DNA of 64,000 bases from Paraglaciecola sp. 20A4. GTDB lineage: Bacteria; Pseudomonadota; Gammaproteobacteria; Enterobacterales; Alteromonadaceae. The stretch lies in contig NZ_WTPY01000024.1 in assembly GCF_011378905.1 (NCBI RefSeq), positions 1-64,000 of the forward strand. Reading direction: 5' to 3'. The position numbers and the translations under genes were made by a program. Below the pieces are notes generated by a model that saw only the letters and a list, made by a program, of their open reading frames with translations, did no database searches and had not been told where the DNA came from. Shown here one piece after another: positions 1 through 8,750 of this stretch (positions within the stretch are counted from its first letter, which is position 1; every line of letters starts with the position of its first letter).

Positions 1-219
1 ACGCAGTGGCCGTCGAAGTTACAACTGGAGTAATTTCAAGAAGATGCTAGAGTATTTCCAAATACAGAAGCTACAAGTTAGCAAAAGAGTTATCCATGTT
101 GACTGGTATTAAAGTGAGTGTGATTTACACGGGTGAATATATAACTGAAGAGCCGGATGCGGTAATTCCGCACGTCCGGATCTGTGTGGGGTCGGCTCAG
201 TGATGGGCCGCTCTACCAC
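1..219 (+). mobile_element. Group II intron, 3' portion with domains V and VI
   Basis: After the maturase stop there is a 34-nt domain V hairpin at 150-183. It begins GAGCCGGATGCGG, contains the catalytic AGC triad at its base, and closes with CCGCACGTCCGGATCT. A second hairpin (about 184-219) fits domain VI and ends in CTCTACCAC, giving the AY-type 3' end expected of group II introns. The 3' splice boundary is therefore near 219. The intron lies 37 bases before an integron core site (256-262). Its class (for example IIC-attC) cannot be decided from this fragment. Confidence 0.75.
2..112 (+). CDS. Group II intron reverse transcriptase/maturase, C-terminal fragment
   Basis: Only the last 36 codons are in the window. 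The reading frame from position 2 starts RSGRRSYNWSNF and ends VIHVDWY before a TAA at 110-112. This matches the usual C-terminal end of intron-encoded proteins, where the maturase (GIIM-like) domain finishes shortly before intron domain V. The protein would splice its host intron and copy it into new DNA sites. The call rests on the motif together with the domain V/VI structure immediately downstream. The rest of the protein lies to the left of the window, so its completeness is unknown. Confidence 0.75.
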   Translation, partial: RSGRRSYNWSNFKKMLEYFQIQKLQVSKRVIHVDWY

Positions 220-255
220 GATTGAAGATACCTCGGGCACTCAAGAAATTGGATA

Positions 256-262
256 GTTATGA
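256..262 (+). other. Integron core recombination site (start of cassette 1)
   Basis: The sequence GTTATGA resembles the GTTRRRY core. The first bases of the cassette (GTTATGAA) are the reverse complement of TTCATAAC at 780-787, the 5' end of the next attC. That pairing is what the two ends of a single excised cassette should show. The ATG of the cassette gene overlaps the core, as often happens in cassettes. Confidence 0.6.
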
Positions 263-777
263 ACTTAGATGATTTTTTAAAATTTAGTCTTCAATATGTA
301 ATTCCATTTATTGGGCTTCCGCTTCTTGGTGTTATTGTTGGCGCCTGGCTAACTAATTCTTTCTTTCCATTTAGATTAAAACGTAGGGAATGGCGGTGGG
401 AAAAGGAGTTATGGGCGAAAGAGCGATTCTTTGAAACAGTTGCTCGGGTCAATTTTATTTCGGAACATTACCTAAAAGGTGAGCGTGATGATCATTTTTC
501 CATGTCGAGCCTTGGTATGGCTGAAGCAGACAATGAAATTCTTAAATTAATTAAAGAACTGCATGCTGAAGGGCACAAAATTCGATTATACCTTAAAAAA
601 TCGGATGCACGGATGTTTGAGCAATATTTAGCTGACAGCCAAAATGGATATGATGGTGCCAAGGAGAGTTGGGGACAGTGGCACCAAGGAGACGAAACTG
701 CTGAGATTCAACATACTGAAGAAAGTATTTCGTGGCAAGGGAAGCTGGCCAAGGAAGTTATTGAAAAGTTTAATTAA
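259..777 (+). CDS. Hypothetical membrane-anchored protein carried on an integron cassette
   Basis: The 172-residue protein has one clear N-terminal membrane segment (about residues 13-36, rich in I, V, L and G). A basic stretch (RLKRREWRWEK) follows, which would favour a cytoplasmic C-terminal part. The rest is charged, mostly helical and without a recognised motif. I do not recognise the family. The start codon overlaps the cassette core site at 256-262, and the stop lies just before an attC at 780-864, so this is a typical single-gene cassette. No promoter is visible; expression would depend on read-through from upstream. Confidence 0.65.
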   Translation: MNLDDFLKFSLQYVIPFIGLPLLGVIVGAWLTNSFFPFRLKRREWRWEKELWAKERFFETVARVNFISEHYLKGERDDHFSMSSLGMAEADNEILKLIKELHAEGHKIRLYLKKSDARMFEQYLADSQNGYDGAKESWGQWHQGDETAEIQHTEESISWQGKLAKEVIEKFN

Positions 778-779
778 TC

Positions 780-864
780 TTCATAACAAGGCCAGGCACG
801 GCGACGGCGTTTTCGTTGCTGCTTCGCCTCCACTACAAAGCCGCGCGCGCTGGCGGCGTTAAGC
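780..864 (+). other. attC site of cassette 1
   Basis: An imperfect inverted repeat starts TTCATAACAAGGCCAG and ends CTGGCGGCGTTAAGC, with GTTAAGC (858-864) matching the GTTRRRY core. Reverse-complementing the 3' arm gives TAAC...GCCAG...CG.CGGC, which aligns with the 5' arm. The 5' octamer is complementary to the first bases of the same cassette at 256-263. Confidence 0.7.
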
Positions 865-999
865 GCCAAGTGAAAATGGAGTTATCTCATGGAAAATTTA
901 TTAATGGAAATACTTACATAGACAGCCATCTTTAGAATCGTATTTGCAAAATACACGGCGCAATAAAACGACCAACTTGCTCCGCTGTTTATGCCAAGC
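865..999 (+). other. Cassette-like stretch with no gene
   Basis: These bases lie between two core sites (858 and 1000). I see no convincing reading frame. The 3' end (ATGCCAAGC before the GTTAG core) looks like the right half of an attC, but no matching left half complementary to GTTAAGCGCC is present. This could be a deleted or fused cassette remnant. Confidence 0.4.
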
Positions 1000-1026
1000 G
1001 TTAGTTGTACATGGAGTATCAATCAC

Positions 1027-1689
1027 TTGAGAATATTAATATTTTTATTAACGATTCTATTATCAGCAAATAATGCGCAGTCAATAGAAACTACTAATCT
1101 GAAAATTTTTGCGAATGATGATTTCAAAACAATACCTGTGCGTGTTTATATAGTAAAAGCAGATAAGTCACACAACCTGAATGCTGAAATATCTCATAAT
1201 GAAGCGGTAAATGTTTTTAATATAGTTAATATCATCTGGAGGCAAGCAGGTATACACTTTGAAATTGAATCTATAGTCAATTTGCAAGCGTCCAATGAGG
1301 ACCAATATATCGCAGCTAGAAAAAGAAAGGATCGAAAAATGAAGGTTATGAGGGATGTCTGCGATATTCCTAAACAAAGTAAAGGTGTCTTAAATCTATG
1401 TGTTGTAGGTCAAATGTCAAATAATAGTGGAGGCGTGTCTTTTAAAAGTACAAAACCCAAAGTTGTATGGCCAATAGCTCTTCGGAACGGCAAAAAGCCA
1501 TTAAATCCTGCCACGTTAGCACATGAATTCGGGCACTTTTTAGGGTTACCTCACAATACGGAAAAGGATATTTTCCTCATGAGGGGAAGCGGAAATAATA
1601 TGCTTCGTAATAAACAATTTAATACGATCCAATTAACTGAAAGTGAAATTGTTAAAGCCAGAAAAATGGCAATAAAGCTTTTTCATTAA
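1027..1689 (+). CDS. Secreted metzincin-type zinc metalloprotease on an integron cassette
   Basis: The motif HEFGHFLGLPHN (HExxHxxGxxH, three zinc-binding His and a catalytic Glu) is followed about a dozen residues later by a Met-turn (FLMRG). Both are hallmarks of metzincin proteases. The protein begins with a hydrophobic signal peptide (RILIFLLTILLSANNAQS), so it is probably exported. An ATG at 991 is in frame but lies upstream of the cassette boundary at 1000/1001. I therefore prefer TTG at 1027, which starts directly at the signal peptide and has GGAG ten bases upstream, giving 220 residues. The substrate is unknown. The region between signal peptide and active site (about 150 residues) has no motif I recognise. 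The gene is flanked by a core site and an attC, so it was probably acquired through the integron. Confidence 0.7.
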   Translation: MRILIFLLTILLSANNAQSIETTNLKIFANDDFKTIPVRVYIVKADKSHNLNAEISHNEAVNVFNIVNIIWRQAGIHFEIESIVNLQASNEDQYIAARKRKDRKMKVMRDVCDIPKQSKGVLNLCVVGQMSNNSGGVSFKSTKPKVVWPIALRNGKKPLNPATLAHEFGHFLGLPHNTEKDIFLMRGSGNNMLRNKQFNTIQLTESEIVKARKMAIKLFH

Positions 1690-1698
1690 TGTCGTAAA

Positions 1699-1790
1699 GT
1701 ACAACTAACAAATAAAATCAACAAAAACAAATAATAGTTGGCTTCGCTTCGCGACACAATTTTAGCCAACCATTACTTAGCGTGTTATTT
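1699..1790 (+). other. attC site of cassette 2
   Basis: The site opens with GTACAACTAAC, the exact reverse complement of GTTAGTTGTAC at 1000-1010 where the cassette begins. It contains a stem, AATAGTTGGCT with AGCCAACCATT, and ends in GTGTTATTT with the next core at about 1784. The 11-base end-to-end complementarity is strong evidence that 1001-1784 was once a free circular cassette. Confidence 0.7.
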
Positions 1791-2539
1791 GGTCGTCAAT
1801 TGCCACTATACGGCTATATCTCGAAAAAACTCCAATATTCTTAATGACCGTTTTTCGCTCAGCCTTGTCGTTCGGTCGAAGACTTTTGCTGCAAATTGCA
1901 GGCGTTTTGATACAGCAAGATTAGATGTCACAGCCAGCACTGCAAGCACAGTAAAAGAGGCCAAAGCTTTTTTTATGAACTATTACATCAGCATTAATTC
2001 AGTGCCTCTTTTAATGATAAAAGCCTAATTATAATTGTTTTAGACACCGCGTTTTTCTGGACGTCAGACCGTTGACCAGCCATGACACTGTTTACAGAAA
2101 CAAGCTTGTCATCTTTGATGCACACTAAAGACCTGATTGCTCTTTGACAGGGTATCAATTTTTCAAGAATAACAAGACTAGGGTGGGGGATTACAGGGAG
2201 ATAAGCTCAATTTCCCAATTGAAAAAACTTCTCAGAAGGGTAATCAACAAGTCTTAAGGAGTCAATTGAACGTCATTTATTGGGTTTTAATCTTTGGGAG
2301 CCTCATCCTGCGATCCCTTCAAAACAGGTAAATTTAATAAGCTTGGCGCTGGTCTATGTGGTTGCAGTTAAGCCTCACATAATTCAAAGACCGTATGATG
2401 GCTAGATTATCGAGAGTTAGTCCAATTTGCTCTACTTAGAGAGGTTAAGATCTTGCCATACTCGATTAGCGCATCACCACATATGTGATGACTAACCTTG
2501 TTGATTTATCGGCATGCAATTGCCCAACAACATTGTAGA
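1791..2539. other. Gene-poor stretch after the cassettes
   Basis: No reading frame here looks real. A 96-codon frame at 1738-2028 runs through the attC and has no motif. Around 2150-2260 a short broken frame (YQFFKNNKTRVGDYREI) hints at a decayed gene, perhaps a transposase, but I cannot identify it. No further attC with complementary ends was found, so the array may end at about 1790. Confidence 0.4.
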
Positions 2540-3039
2540 CTAACAGCCGCTGGTGGTTACGGCATAATAAATAGGCTCAGCCGTAAAGGAAGTATCAACA
2601 TTATAAAGCAAATTGCAGCTATCAAAGGTGCGTACCCTTTGGGGACTATATATAAGGATTTGCCACCCGGTACATCATATACCCCCCAATCTGCAGTAAT
2701 GGACTCGTTCGCGCTCGCCATTATTTGGTAATTCCCATCTAAAGCTAAGATAACATTCGCACTTAAAGGGGAAATATTGCCAATAGTGGTGCTGATTGTC
2801 ACTCCGTTGGCAGTAATAGAACCCGGTTCAAGATTTTGTTGCCCTGCTATAATTGCCTTAGCATAAATAAGAGAGTTGGCTGATTTTAACGCCCCCTCTA
2901 CTGCATTTAATTCGGCCGCAATGGCATCACCCTTTAAGTCTATAAACTTAGGGGCGGCGATTACAGCCAGAATGCCTAAGATAACAATGACGATAATGAG
3001 CTCAATTAGCGTAAAACCCTGCTGTACCTTTTTATGCAT
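2540..3039 (-). pseudogene. MshA-like type IV pilin, frameshifted near the 3' end
   Basis: The N-terminus carries a prepilin peptidase site and the class IVa helix (QQGFTLIELIIVIVILG, cleavage after G). MSHA-type pilin sequence follows to about residue 134. The open frame then reads into an unlikely hydrophobic end and stops at 2557. In the next frame the expected pilin C-terminus is present: DSCNLLYNVDTSF... to VTTSGC, with a TAG at 2540-2542. One extra base in the CCC run at 2635-2637 would restore a continuous protein. As it stands, both conserved Cys of the C-terminal disulfide loop are lost. This could be a real inactivating mutation, a slippage event or a sequencing error. The intact neighbour at 3454 is divergent. 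Confidence 0.75.
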
Positions 3040-3453
3040 ACTGATGCTTTTCCTTTTTTACATAACTAAATATAAGTCCACTAATATACATTTTTTTAAC
3101 AAACAGGTAGCTGCTTTTATGTTTCTTTCCGTGCAGCCTGCCCTGGATGGCGTGTTGCCTATTGGTTTGAAATTATTTTTGTCTGGATCCCTACTTGTTG
3201 TTAGATAACACCGATGAAAAGGAAATGAATAATTAACGAGAAAAATTATTTCAATAATTTTGACAGCGAGCGCTTCCTTTTACTGCCGGTGAATCTAAAA
3301 ATATCACTTTGTACTCGGCAGCGATCAAATTTCATCAAAATTAAGAATGACTCACATCGCTTGATGTAGGGTTATTTATTTACCTCTGTTTTTATAGACA
3401 TCGTAGCGATATTAATATTTTATGGTTAAATTAAATTTGCTAGCATCAACTCA
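3040..3453. other. Intergenic region between two divergent pilin genes
   Basis: This is about 410 AT-rich bases holding the promoters of both pilin genes. I see no convincing sigma-54 or sigma-70 boxes and no gene. Confidence 0.4.
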
Positions 3454-3948
3454 GTGCTTATTTTTATGGAAGAGCAAAATTTGAAATCTAATTCACAGGG
3501 TTTTACGTTAATTGAACTTATTATTGTTATCGTTATTTTAGGTATTCTTGCGGTCGTAGCTGCACCTAAATTTATCGATCTTAATTCTGATGCGCGGATC
3601 GCGACGCTTGAATCATTAGCAGGGAGTATGCGCACAGCATCTAATTTAGTTCATTATAAGGCTGTTTTAGAAAGCAAGACCGACTGCTCCACTGACCCTA
3701 CAATTGAAGTGGATGGAGAAAACATTACCTTGCGCTGTGGTTACCCTTGTCCCCACCCAAATGGCATAGCTAAAGCGGTTGAGGCTGAAGACCCTTTTGT
3801 TTGGGTAGGGGGGAATTGTAGCGGACAACTAGGAGCGATAGACGTGCGTATTAGTAATGCCCCTGAACCAAATAACTGCCAAATTCATTATGTTTCAGCA
3901 AGATCGAGTAGAGCTCCTACGTTCACTACTACCACTTCAGGTTGTTAA
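3454..3948 (+). CDS. MshA-like type IV pilin
   Basis: A 164-residue major-pilin-like protein. The leader MLIFMEEQNLKSNSQ is followed by GFTLIELIIVIVILG, the prepilin peptidase recognition site and assembly helix. After the helix comes APKFIDLNSDARIATLESL, typical of MSHA pilins, and the chain ends in TTTTSGC, the family's C-terminal Cys. Extra Cys residues in the middle suggest more than one disulfide. An internal ATG at 3466 (MEEQN) gives a shorter leader and may be the true start. It is transcribed away from the broken pilin at 2540-3039. No pilus assembly genes are nearby, so assembly must rely on a machine encoded elsewhere. Confidence 0.85.
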   Translation: MLIFMEEQNLKSNSQGFTLIELIIVIVILGILAVVAAPKFIDLNSDARIATLESLAGSMRTASNLVHYKAVLESKTDCSTDPTIEVDGENITLRCGYPCPHPNGIAKAVEAEDPFVWVGGNCSGQLGAIDVRISNAPEPNNCQIHYVSARSSRAPTFTTTTSGC

Positions 3949-4030
3949 AGTAAGTCGAAGTGGTGTTAGCGAAGTGGGCTTGGTCGTAATGTGCAAAGCT
4001 CAGTAATGATTGTTCATTTTGGCGTTATGC

Positions 4031-5947
4031 TCACAACGTTAAAAATGTCTCATCATCTAAAGTACGAAGTGCCATACAGTCGCTGTCTTTGCCAATGATC
4101 ATCGATTTATCGACACGTACATTACTTCCAGCATAGTGGCCAGCTGCGGTAAATGTGCATATTTGTACGTAATAATTACCAATTTTGGGTAAGGCAAACA
4201 GTTGTTGGTATATCTGTTCCCGCTCGCCAAATGCACCACCTTTATCTTCAAGTACGGTACTGTCAGCATCGATAAGTTGAATGTTTTCACCGCAACGTCC
4301 GACGATAGGCTTGGTTACATAACCTGTTGCTTTAAGCTCATCACTTAGCTCGAAACTGGTGTTAAGTAATAAAGGATGATTGGGAAACAACGACCACAGC
4401 ACGGGTAGTATCGCTTTGTTACTGGGGATCAATGTCCACAGTGGCTCGTACACCATAATGTCATCATTCAGTAATACATCGGACAGCTGTACGGCTTGCG
4501 TGGTATCTGTCTTGTGCGACGCGAGGGCATTTTCTTCTTGGCGAAGTTGATTTAATGCCGTTTCCCAGGCCCATGTTTTCCATACCCAACGAATAGGGTT
4601 ACCGTGCTGGTCGAGAATTTTACCCTGCTCACTAATGGTTAACGTCTTTAAGCCAATCACTCTGACACAATTAAAACCAGCGGCTTCTATGGCTTTTTTC
4701 ATAAATAGCGCGTGGTAGTCTTCTTCCGGGTCAACATCTTGCAGAACATGTATTGTTCTATCCGGTGCATCAAATACATCACACTCTTGCCACGCACCGA
4801 CTAATTCCTTAAATAAATCGGCACCGTTATCAAGGCCATTTTTGATCCCCACATGCCGAGCCCACTTGCCTTGAATTTTACCTGCTTCCATATAGCAAGA
4901 GGCTGAATCACAGTTGTATTCATAGACTTTGAGCCCTTGGGCGGTCATAGCAAAATCAAATCGGCTGGTGATCAGTTGATTGTGACGGTTATCCCATGAG
5001 CGTGTTACTTTTGGCAATATTGCGCTAGGTAATTCGAACGAATGCAATAGCTCCGGATGCTGCAATACATAATCAGTTGCATGCATAAATAAACCATGCA
5101 GTTCATCAGTAGCTGATTCCAGTGCGTCTACCGCGCTTTGCGATACCGCAAAATATTTGAAATAATCTTCTTTTACCGACGTTAACCAATGCCCTTTCAT
5201 CATATCTACGTAGGCCGCTTCGTCTTCGTTAGCAATATTTAACCAAGGGCTTTCAATGCAATCAGACTGATTTTGCTGGGCCAATTTTATTTGAAATAAT
5301 GCAGGGGAGGGTTCGGGCAGCTGAACACTGTGTAAGGTATCTGCAGTTTGCGTCACCCAGCCTAAAATACTCGAGCCAGTAAACGCGCATTTAAGCCAAT
5401 AGTCGCCTTTAGCGCCTATTTTCGCTTCAATTTCCCGGGAATAAGGTTGCGCATTGGGCCAGCGGGTAAAATTCATGTTTTGCTCAGCCACGCGGATCTT
5501 ATCGTCGAAAACCTCTGTTACTATGGCGATGTGACCGGTGTGCTCAAATTCGCCGCCTTCATCCCAAATTAGCATACTGCCCACTTCAGGTCGTCGAAGT
5601 GAACCATTGGCAAAAGCATTGAGGGGCAGCTCTACATTGTTCACCACATCGCGAATAGAGCGCAATTTGAATATTTCATAGGCCATGGACACGTCATTAA
5701 ATATATGTCCCAAATTGATATACAACCAGCGCCTTGCAAACTCTACACATTGCCATTTGTAGCCCATGTAAATGCCGTCGTAATAACTGCGAAATGCCTT
5801 GCGATTCGGGTATATAGCGTCGTCGACTGTGTCGTAGTCCGACGAGTAACTGACCACACCGTCAGCGGTAGTACCTTGTACTTTACCAAAGTCCAAAGAA
5901 TGGGCTTTTTCTTCTAGCGACATTGATTTGCTGTGCGGTTGTGGCAT
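4031..5947 (-). CDS. gss: Bifunctional glutathionylspermidine amidase/synthetase
   Basis: 638 residues, close to the E. coli enzyme (about 620). The N-terminal CHAP-type amidase domain (about 1-220) has the catalytic Cys at residue 67 in YKWQCVEFARRW and a His in GHIAIVTEVF. The C-terminal domain (about 230-638) is the ATP-grasp-type synthetase, recognisable by VYEYNCDSASCY and KPIVGRCGENI. The enzyme joins glutathione to spermidine with ATP and can hydrolyse the product again; it acts in the cytoplasm in thiol and polyamine homeostasis. The start at 5947 has AAGGAAT just upstream. It is a single-gene unit, transcribed away from the channel gene at 6206. Confidence 0.92.
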   Translation of the reverse strand: MPQPHSKSMSLEEKAHSLDFGKVQGTTADGVVSYSSDYDTVDDAIYPNRKAFRSYYDGIYMGYKWQCVEFARRWLYINLGHIFNDVSMAYEIFKLRSIRDVVNNVELPLNAFANGSLRRPEVGSMLIWDEGGEFEHTGHIAIVTEVFDDKIRVAEQNMNFTRWPNAQPYSREIEAKIGAKGDYWLKCAFTGSSILGWVTQTADTLHSVQLPEPSPALFQIKLAQQNQSDCIESPWLNIANEDEAAYVDMMKGHWLTSVKEDYFKYFAVSQSAVDALESATDELHGLFMHATDYVLQHPELLHSFELPSAILPKVTRSWDNRHNQLITSRFDFAMTAQGLKVYEYNCDSASCYMEAGKIQGKWARHVGIKNGLDNGADLFKELVGAWQECDVFDAPDRTIHVLQDVDPEEDYHALFMKKAIEAAGFNCVRVIGLKTLTISEQGKILDQHGNPIRWVWKTWAWETALNQLRQEENALASHKTDTTQAVQLSDVLLNDDIMVYEPLWTLIPSNKAILPVLWSLFPNHPLLLNTSFELSDELKATGYVTKPIVGRCGENIQLIDADSTVLEDKGGAFGEREQIYQQLFALPKIGNYYVQICTFTAAGHYAGSNVRVDKSMIIGKDSDCMALRTLDDETFLTL

Positions 5948-6205
5948 AGGTATTCCTTAACGAAAATAATATCTGATACTGGTTATTTGAGTCGTAGCTG
6001 CAAATAAGCATTCTTTGCAAACAATAGGCAGTAGACGCAGTTATTCCTATAAAAGTCACAACCATTTACCCTGAGAAATAAAAGGCTATGGACGAGTGGC
6101 TTGTCGGTGACTCGTTCATTAAATAACGCCTTGCGATTACACTGAAACTCCTTTAAATAAGCACTTCGGTTATACTTTCATTTAGAATTATTTTTGGAAC
6201 GCAAC

Positions 6206-7324
6206 ATGTTTGAGCAATTTCACGCAGCGATAGCACCGTTTTTAACGTTTTTTGGCGACAATCCCTATACACAGGCGGGGCTGGTAATTGTGCTTTCGTT
6301 TGTGGTTGCATCCCTTTTTAAATATGTGCTGATAGTGGGTTTGCAAGCTGTGATTGCACGTATTCATATTACCTTAGACAGCAGCTTTTTAACGTTACTG
6401 CATACCCCTATTTATTACAGTTTATTACTGATGGGATTTTCTAGCGCGGCACTGATAATTGCGCCAGCTGATCTTTACGCCCATATTATTTTTTCCTCGC
6501 TGCAGTCGGTGGCAATATTGATTTGGTCAGCGTTTTTCCTGCGCGCCAATCATGCGTTGTTAAGCAAAATAGCCGGTAACCCTAATCGTTTTCATGCGGT
6601 GAATAATAAAACCTTACCCTTATTCTTAAATTTGGTGAATATCATTATTTTGGTGCTTGCCGTGTACTTTGTTTTCTCAGTTTGGGGCGTTGACATGACC
6701 GCGTGGCTGGCATCAGCGGGCATAGTGGGTATTGCTGTGGGTTTCGCCGCAAAAGATACCTTGGCTAATTTGTTTTCCGGCGTGTTTATTATGGCTGATG
6801 CACCTTACAAAATCGGCGATTACATCGTACTTGATTCGGGGGAACGAGGTGAAGTGACACATATAGGAATGCGCAGTACCCGTATGCTGACCCGAGAAGA
6901 TGTAGAAGTGACCATTCCTAACTCGGTTATGGGAAACTCGAAAATTATCAATGAGTCAGGCGGCCCCCATGAAAAATCCCGTTGCCGGATACCAATTGGT
7001 GTTGCCTATAATGCTGATATTGACGAAGTACGCGAAGTGCTGATGCAGATTGCTCACGCAGAAAAAGAATATGTCTGTGACGATCCAGAACCACGAGTAC
7101 GTTTTCGTCGCTACGGTGCTTCAGCTCTTGAGTTCGAATTATTAGTTTGGATAACCAAGCCTGCACTCAAAGGACGAGTTATCGATATTTTGAATAGCCA
7201 AATTTTCAAGCAATTCAACCAGCACAAAATTGAAATACCTTATTCGAAACATGACCTGTATATAAAAGAGATGCCCAATCGCGAGCCAAAGGTCATTCAC
7301 GATGAAAGTAATAGGCCAATTTAG
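6206..7324 (+). CDS. MscS-family mechanosensitive channel
   Basis: About 372 residues with four or more predicted membrane segments before the pore helix. The pore/TM3 region reads WLASAGIVGIAVGFAAKDTLANLFSGVFI, here split as WLASAGIVGIAVGFAAKD then TLANLFSG, the glycine/alanine-rich helix of MscS. The beta domain (PYKIGDYIVL, GEVTHIGMRSTRM, IPNSVMGNSKI) and the alpha/beta C-terminal vestibule follow. The channel opens under membrane tension and releases solutes on osmotic downshock. A TTG at 6194 is in frame, but ATG at 6206 has TTGGAAC upstream and is preferred. Confidence 0.88.
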   Translation: MFEQFHAAIAPFLTFFGDNPYTQAGLVIVLSFVVASLFKYVLIVGLQAVIARIHITLDSSFLTLLHTPIYYSLLLMGFSSAALIIAPADLYAHIIFSSLQSVAILIWSAFFLRANHALLSKIAGNPNRFHAVNNKTLPLFLNLVNIIILVLAVYFVFSVWGVDMTAWLASAGIVGIAVGFAAKDTLANLFSGVFIMADAPYKIGDYIVLDSGERGEVTHIGMRSTRMLTREDVEVTIPNSVMGNSKIINESGGPHEKSRCRIPIGVAYNADIDEVREVLMQIAHAEKEYVCDDPEPRVRFRRYGASALEFELLVWITKPALKGRVIDILNSQIFKQFNQHKIEIPYSKHDLYIKEMPNREPKVIHDESNRPI

Positions 7325-7577
7325 ACTAGGCTAAGTCGTAAACACATTGATTGATTATTCCTCGGTAGAACGTTTTCTGAGTGAAATAGACTGACAAGGT
7401 AAATAAATGTCTAACAGACACTGCTTGGCGTGCCAGATTTACTACTAATAAGTAAAGTTTGTGCTCAGTTGAAAGGGGCGTGGCCGATTTTACCTATCAG
7501 TGTCGGTGCGCTTTCGCTATCAGCATCAGGTGCTTTAGGGTAAAATGCCCCATAGAAAAGTTTAAAATAGAACAAAT

Positions 7578-8750
7578 GTGAATCAATCCAGTCCCATCAT
7601 ATTAATAAAAAATGCCACAGTGTACTCACCTAAGAACCTTGGTTTGGTTCATCTGGTGATCGCCGGTGGTAAAGTCGTTTATATTGGCAAAAAATGTCCT
7701 TCCTTAGGCGACGAATTGGCCGTTCAAACGATAGATGCCCAAGGTCAGGCTGTGATCCCAGGGTTTATTGACGGCCATACGCATATTACTGGCGGTGGCG
7801 GGGAAGCGGGTTTTTCAACACGCGTTCCCCCTGTTCCCTTAAGTCAGTTTACCCGTGCTGGGGTGACTACTGTGGTTGGGTTGTTAGGCACAGATGACTT
7901 AACGCGTAATACCGAATCAATTATTGCTCAGGTATACGCTTTGCGTGAAGAAGGGATATCAGCATACTGTTACACTGGGGGTTATCACTTGCCGCCAACT
8001 ACGCTGACAGGCTCTGTTAAATCTGACATCGTGTTTATCGAACCCATTATAGGTGTTGGTGAACTCGCGATTAGCGACCATCGTTCTAGCCAGCCCACGT
8101 TAAATGAGTTATTAAAAATAGCATCAGAAGCTCACGTGGCGCGTTTAATGACCGGCAAAGCTGGGATTTTACATCTGCATTTGGGGGATGGCGAACGGGG
8201 TTTATCGCTTATTCGTGAGGCACTAAGCACTGCTGAAATTCCTGCCAGAACGTATAATCCTACGCATATCAATCGCCGTAAGGCGTTATTCGATGAGGCA
8301 TGCGATTTAGCAAAGCAGGGTTGTTGGGTTGACGTCACGGCATTTGAAACAGGTGATGTTGGCTATGAACCTGCTGAAGCGTTAATGCGTTATATGGGGC
8401 AAGACCTGCCCCAAGATAAACTGACCATTAGCTCTGATGGCGGAGGCTGTTTACCCTGCTTTGATCAACATGGTCATATGACTAAGATGGATTTTGCCAG
8501 TTCTTCGTCAATGACGGATGTGTTTTATCAATTGTTAGATGAAGGTGTCAAAATGGAAGCCTGTTTGCCATTTTTTACCAGTAATGTTGCAGACTTGATG
8601 AATTTTAAAAATAAAGGCCGATTAACCCTAGGGTGTGACGCTGATTTGTTAATACTAGACCCTAAAATGCGTATCAAACATGTTATGGCACAAGGCCAAT
8701 GGCATGTATTTGATCAGCAAATAATTAAAAAAGGGTCGTTTGAGGAATGA
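7578..8750 (+). CDS. iadA: Isoaspartyl (beta-aspartyl) dipeptidase
   Basis: 390 residues of the amidohydrolase fold. The metal-binding HxH is in DGHTHITGGGGE. The family signature RVPPVPLSQFTRAGVTTVVG follows, and SSDGGGCLPCF carries the catalytic Asp near residue 290. The enzyme hydrolyses beta-aspartyl dipeptides to Asp plus a second amino acid. Placed directly before cyanophycinase (ATGA overlap at 8747-8750), it most probably hydrolyses the beta-Asp-Arg released from cyanophycin. The start is GTG at 7578; no ATG lies near the beginning of the conserved region. Confidence 0.9.
   Translation: MNQSSPIILIKNATVYSPKNLGLVHLVIAGGKVVYIGKKCPSLGDELAVQTIDAQGQAVIPGFIDGHTHITGGGGEAGFSTRVPPVPLSQFTRAGVTTVVGLLGTDDLTRNTESIIAQVYALREEGISAYCYTGGYHLPPTTLTGSVKSDIVFIEPIIGVGELAISDHRSSQPTLNELLKIASEAHVARLMTGKAGILHLHLGDGERGLSLIREALSTAEIPARTYNPTHINRRKALFDEACDLAKQGCWVDVTAFETGDVGYEPAEALMRYMGQDLPQDKLTISSDGGGCLPCFDQHGHMTKMDFASSSSMTDVFYQLLDEGVKMEACLPFFTSNVADLMNFKNKGRLTLGCDADLLILDPKMRIKHVMAQGQWHVFDQQIIKKGSFEE

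Noticed and set aside
1738-2028. 96-codon plus-strand frame
   Set aside because: It starts inside the attC of cassette 2, has no ribosome-binding site or motif, and reads like random sequence.
3426-3635. Minus-strand frame opposite the pilin
   Set aside because: It is antisense to a clear pilin gene and mirrors its codons.
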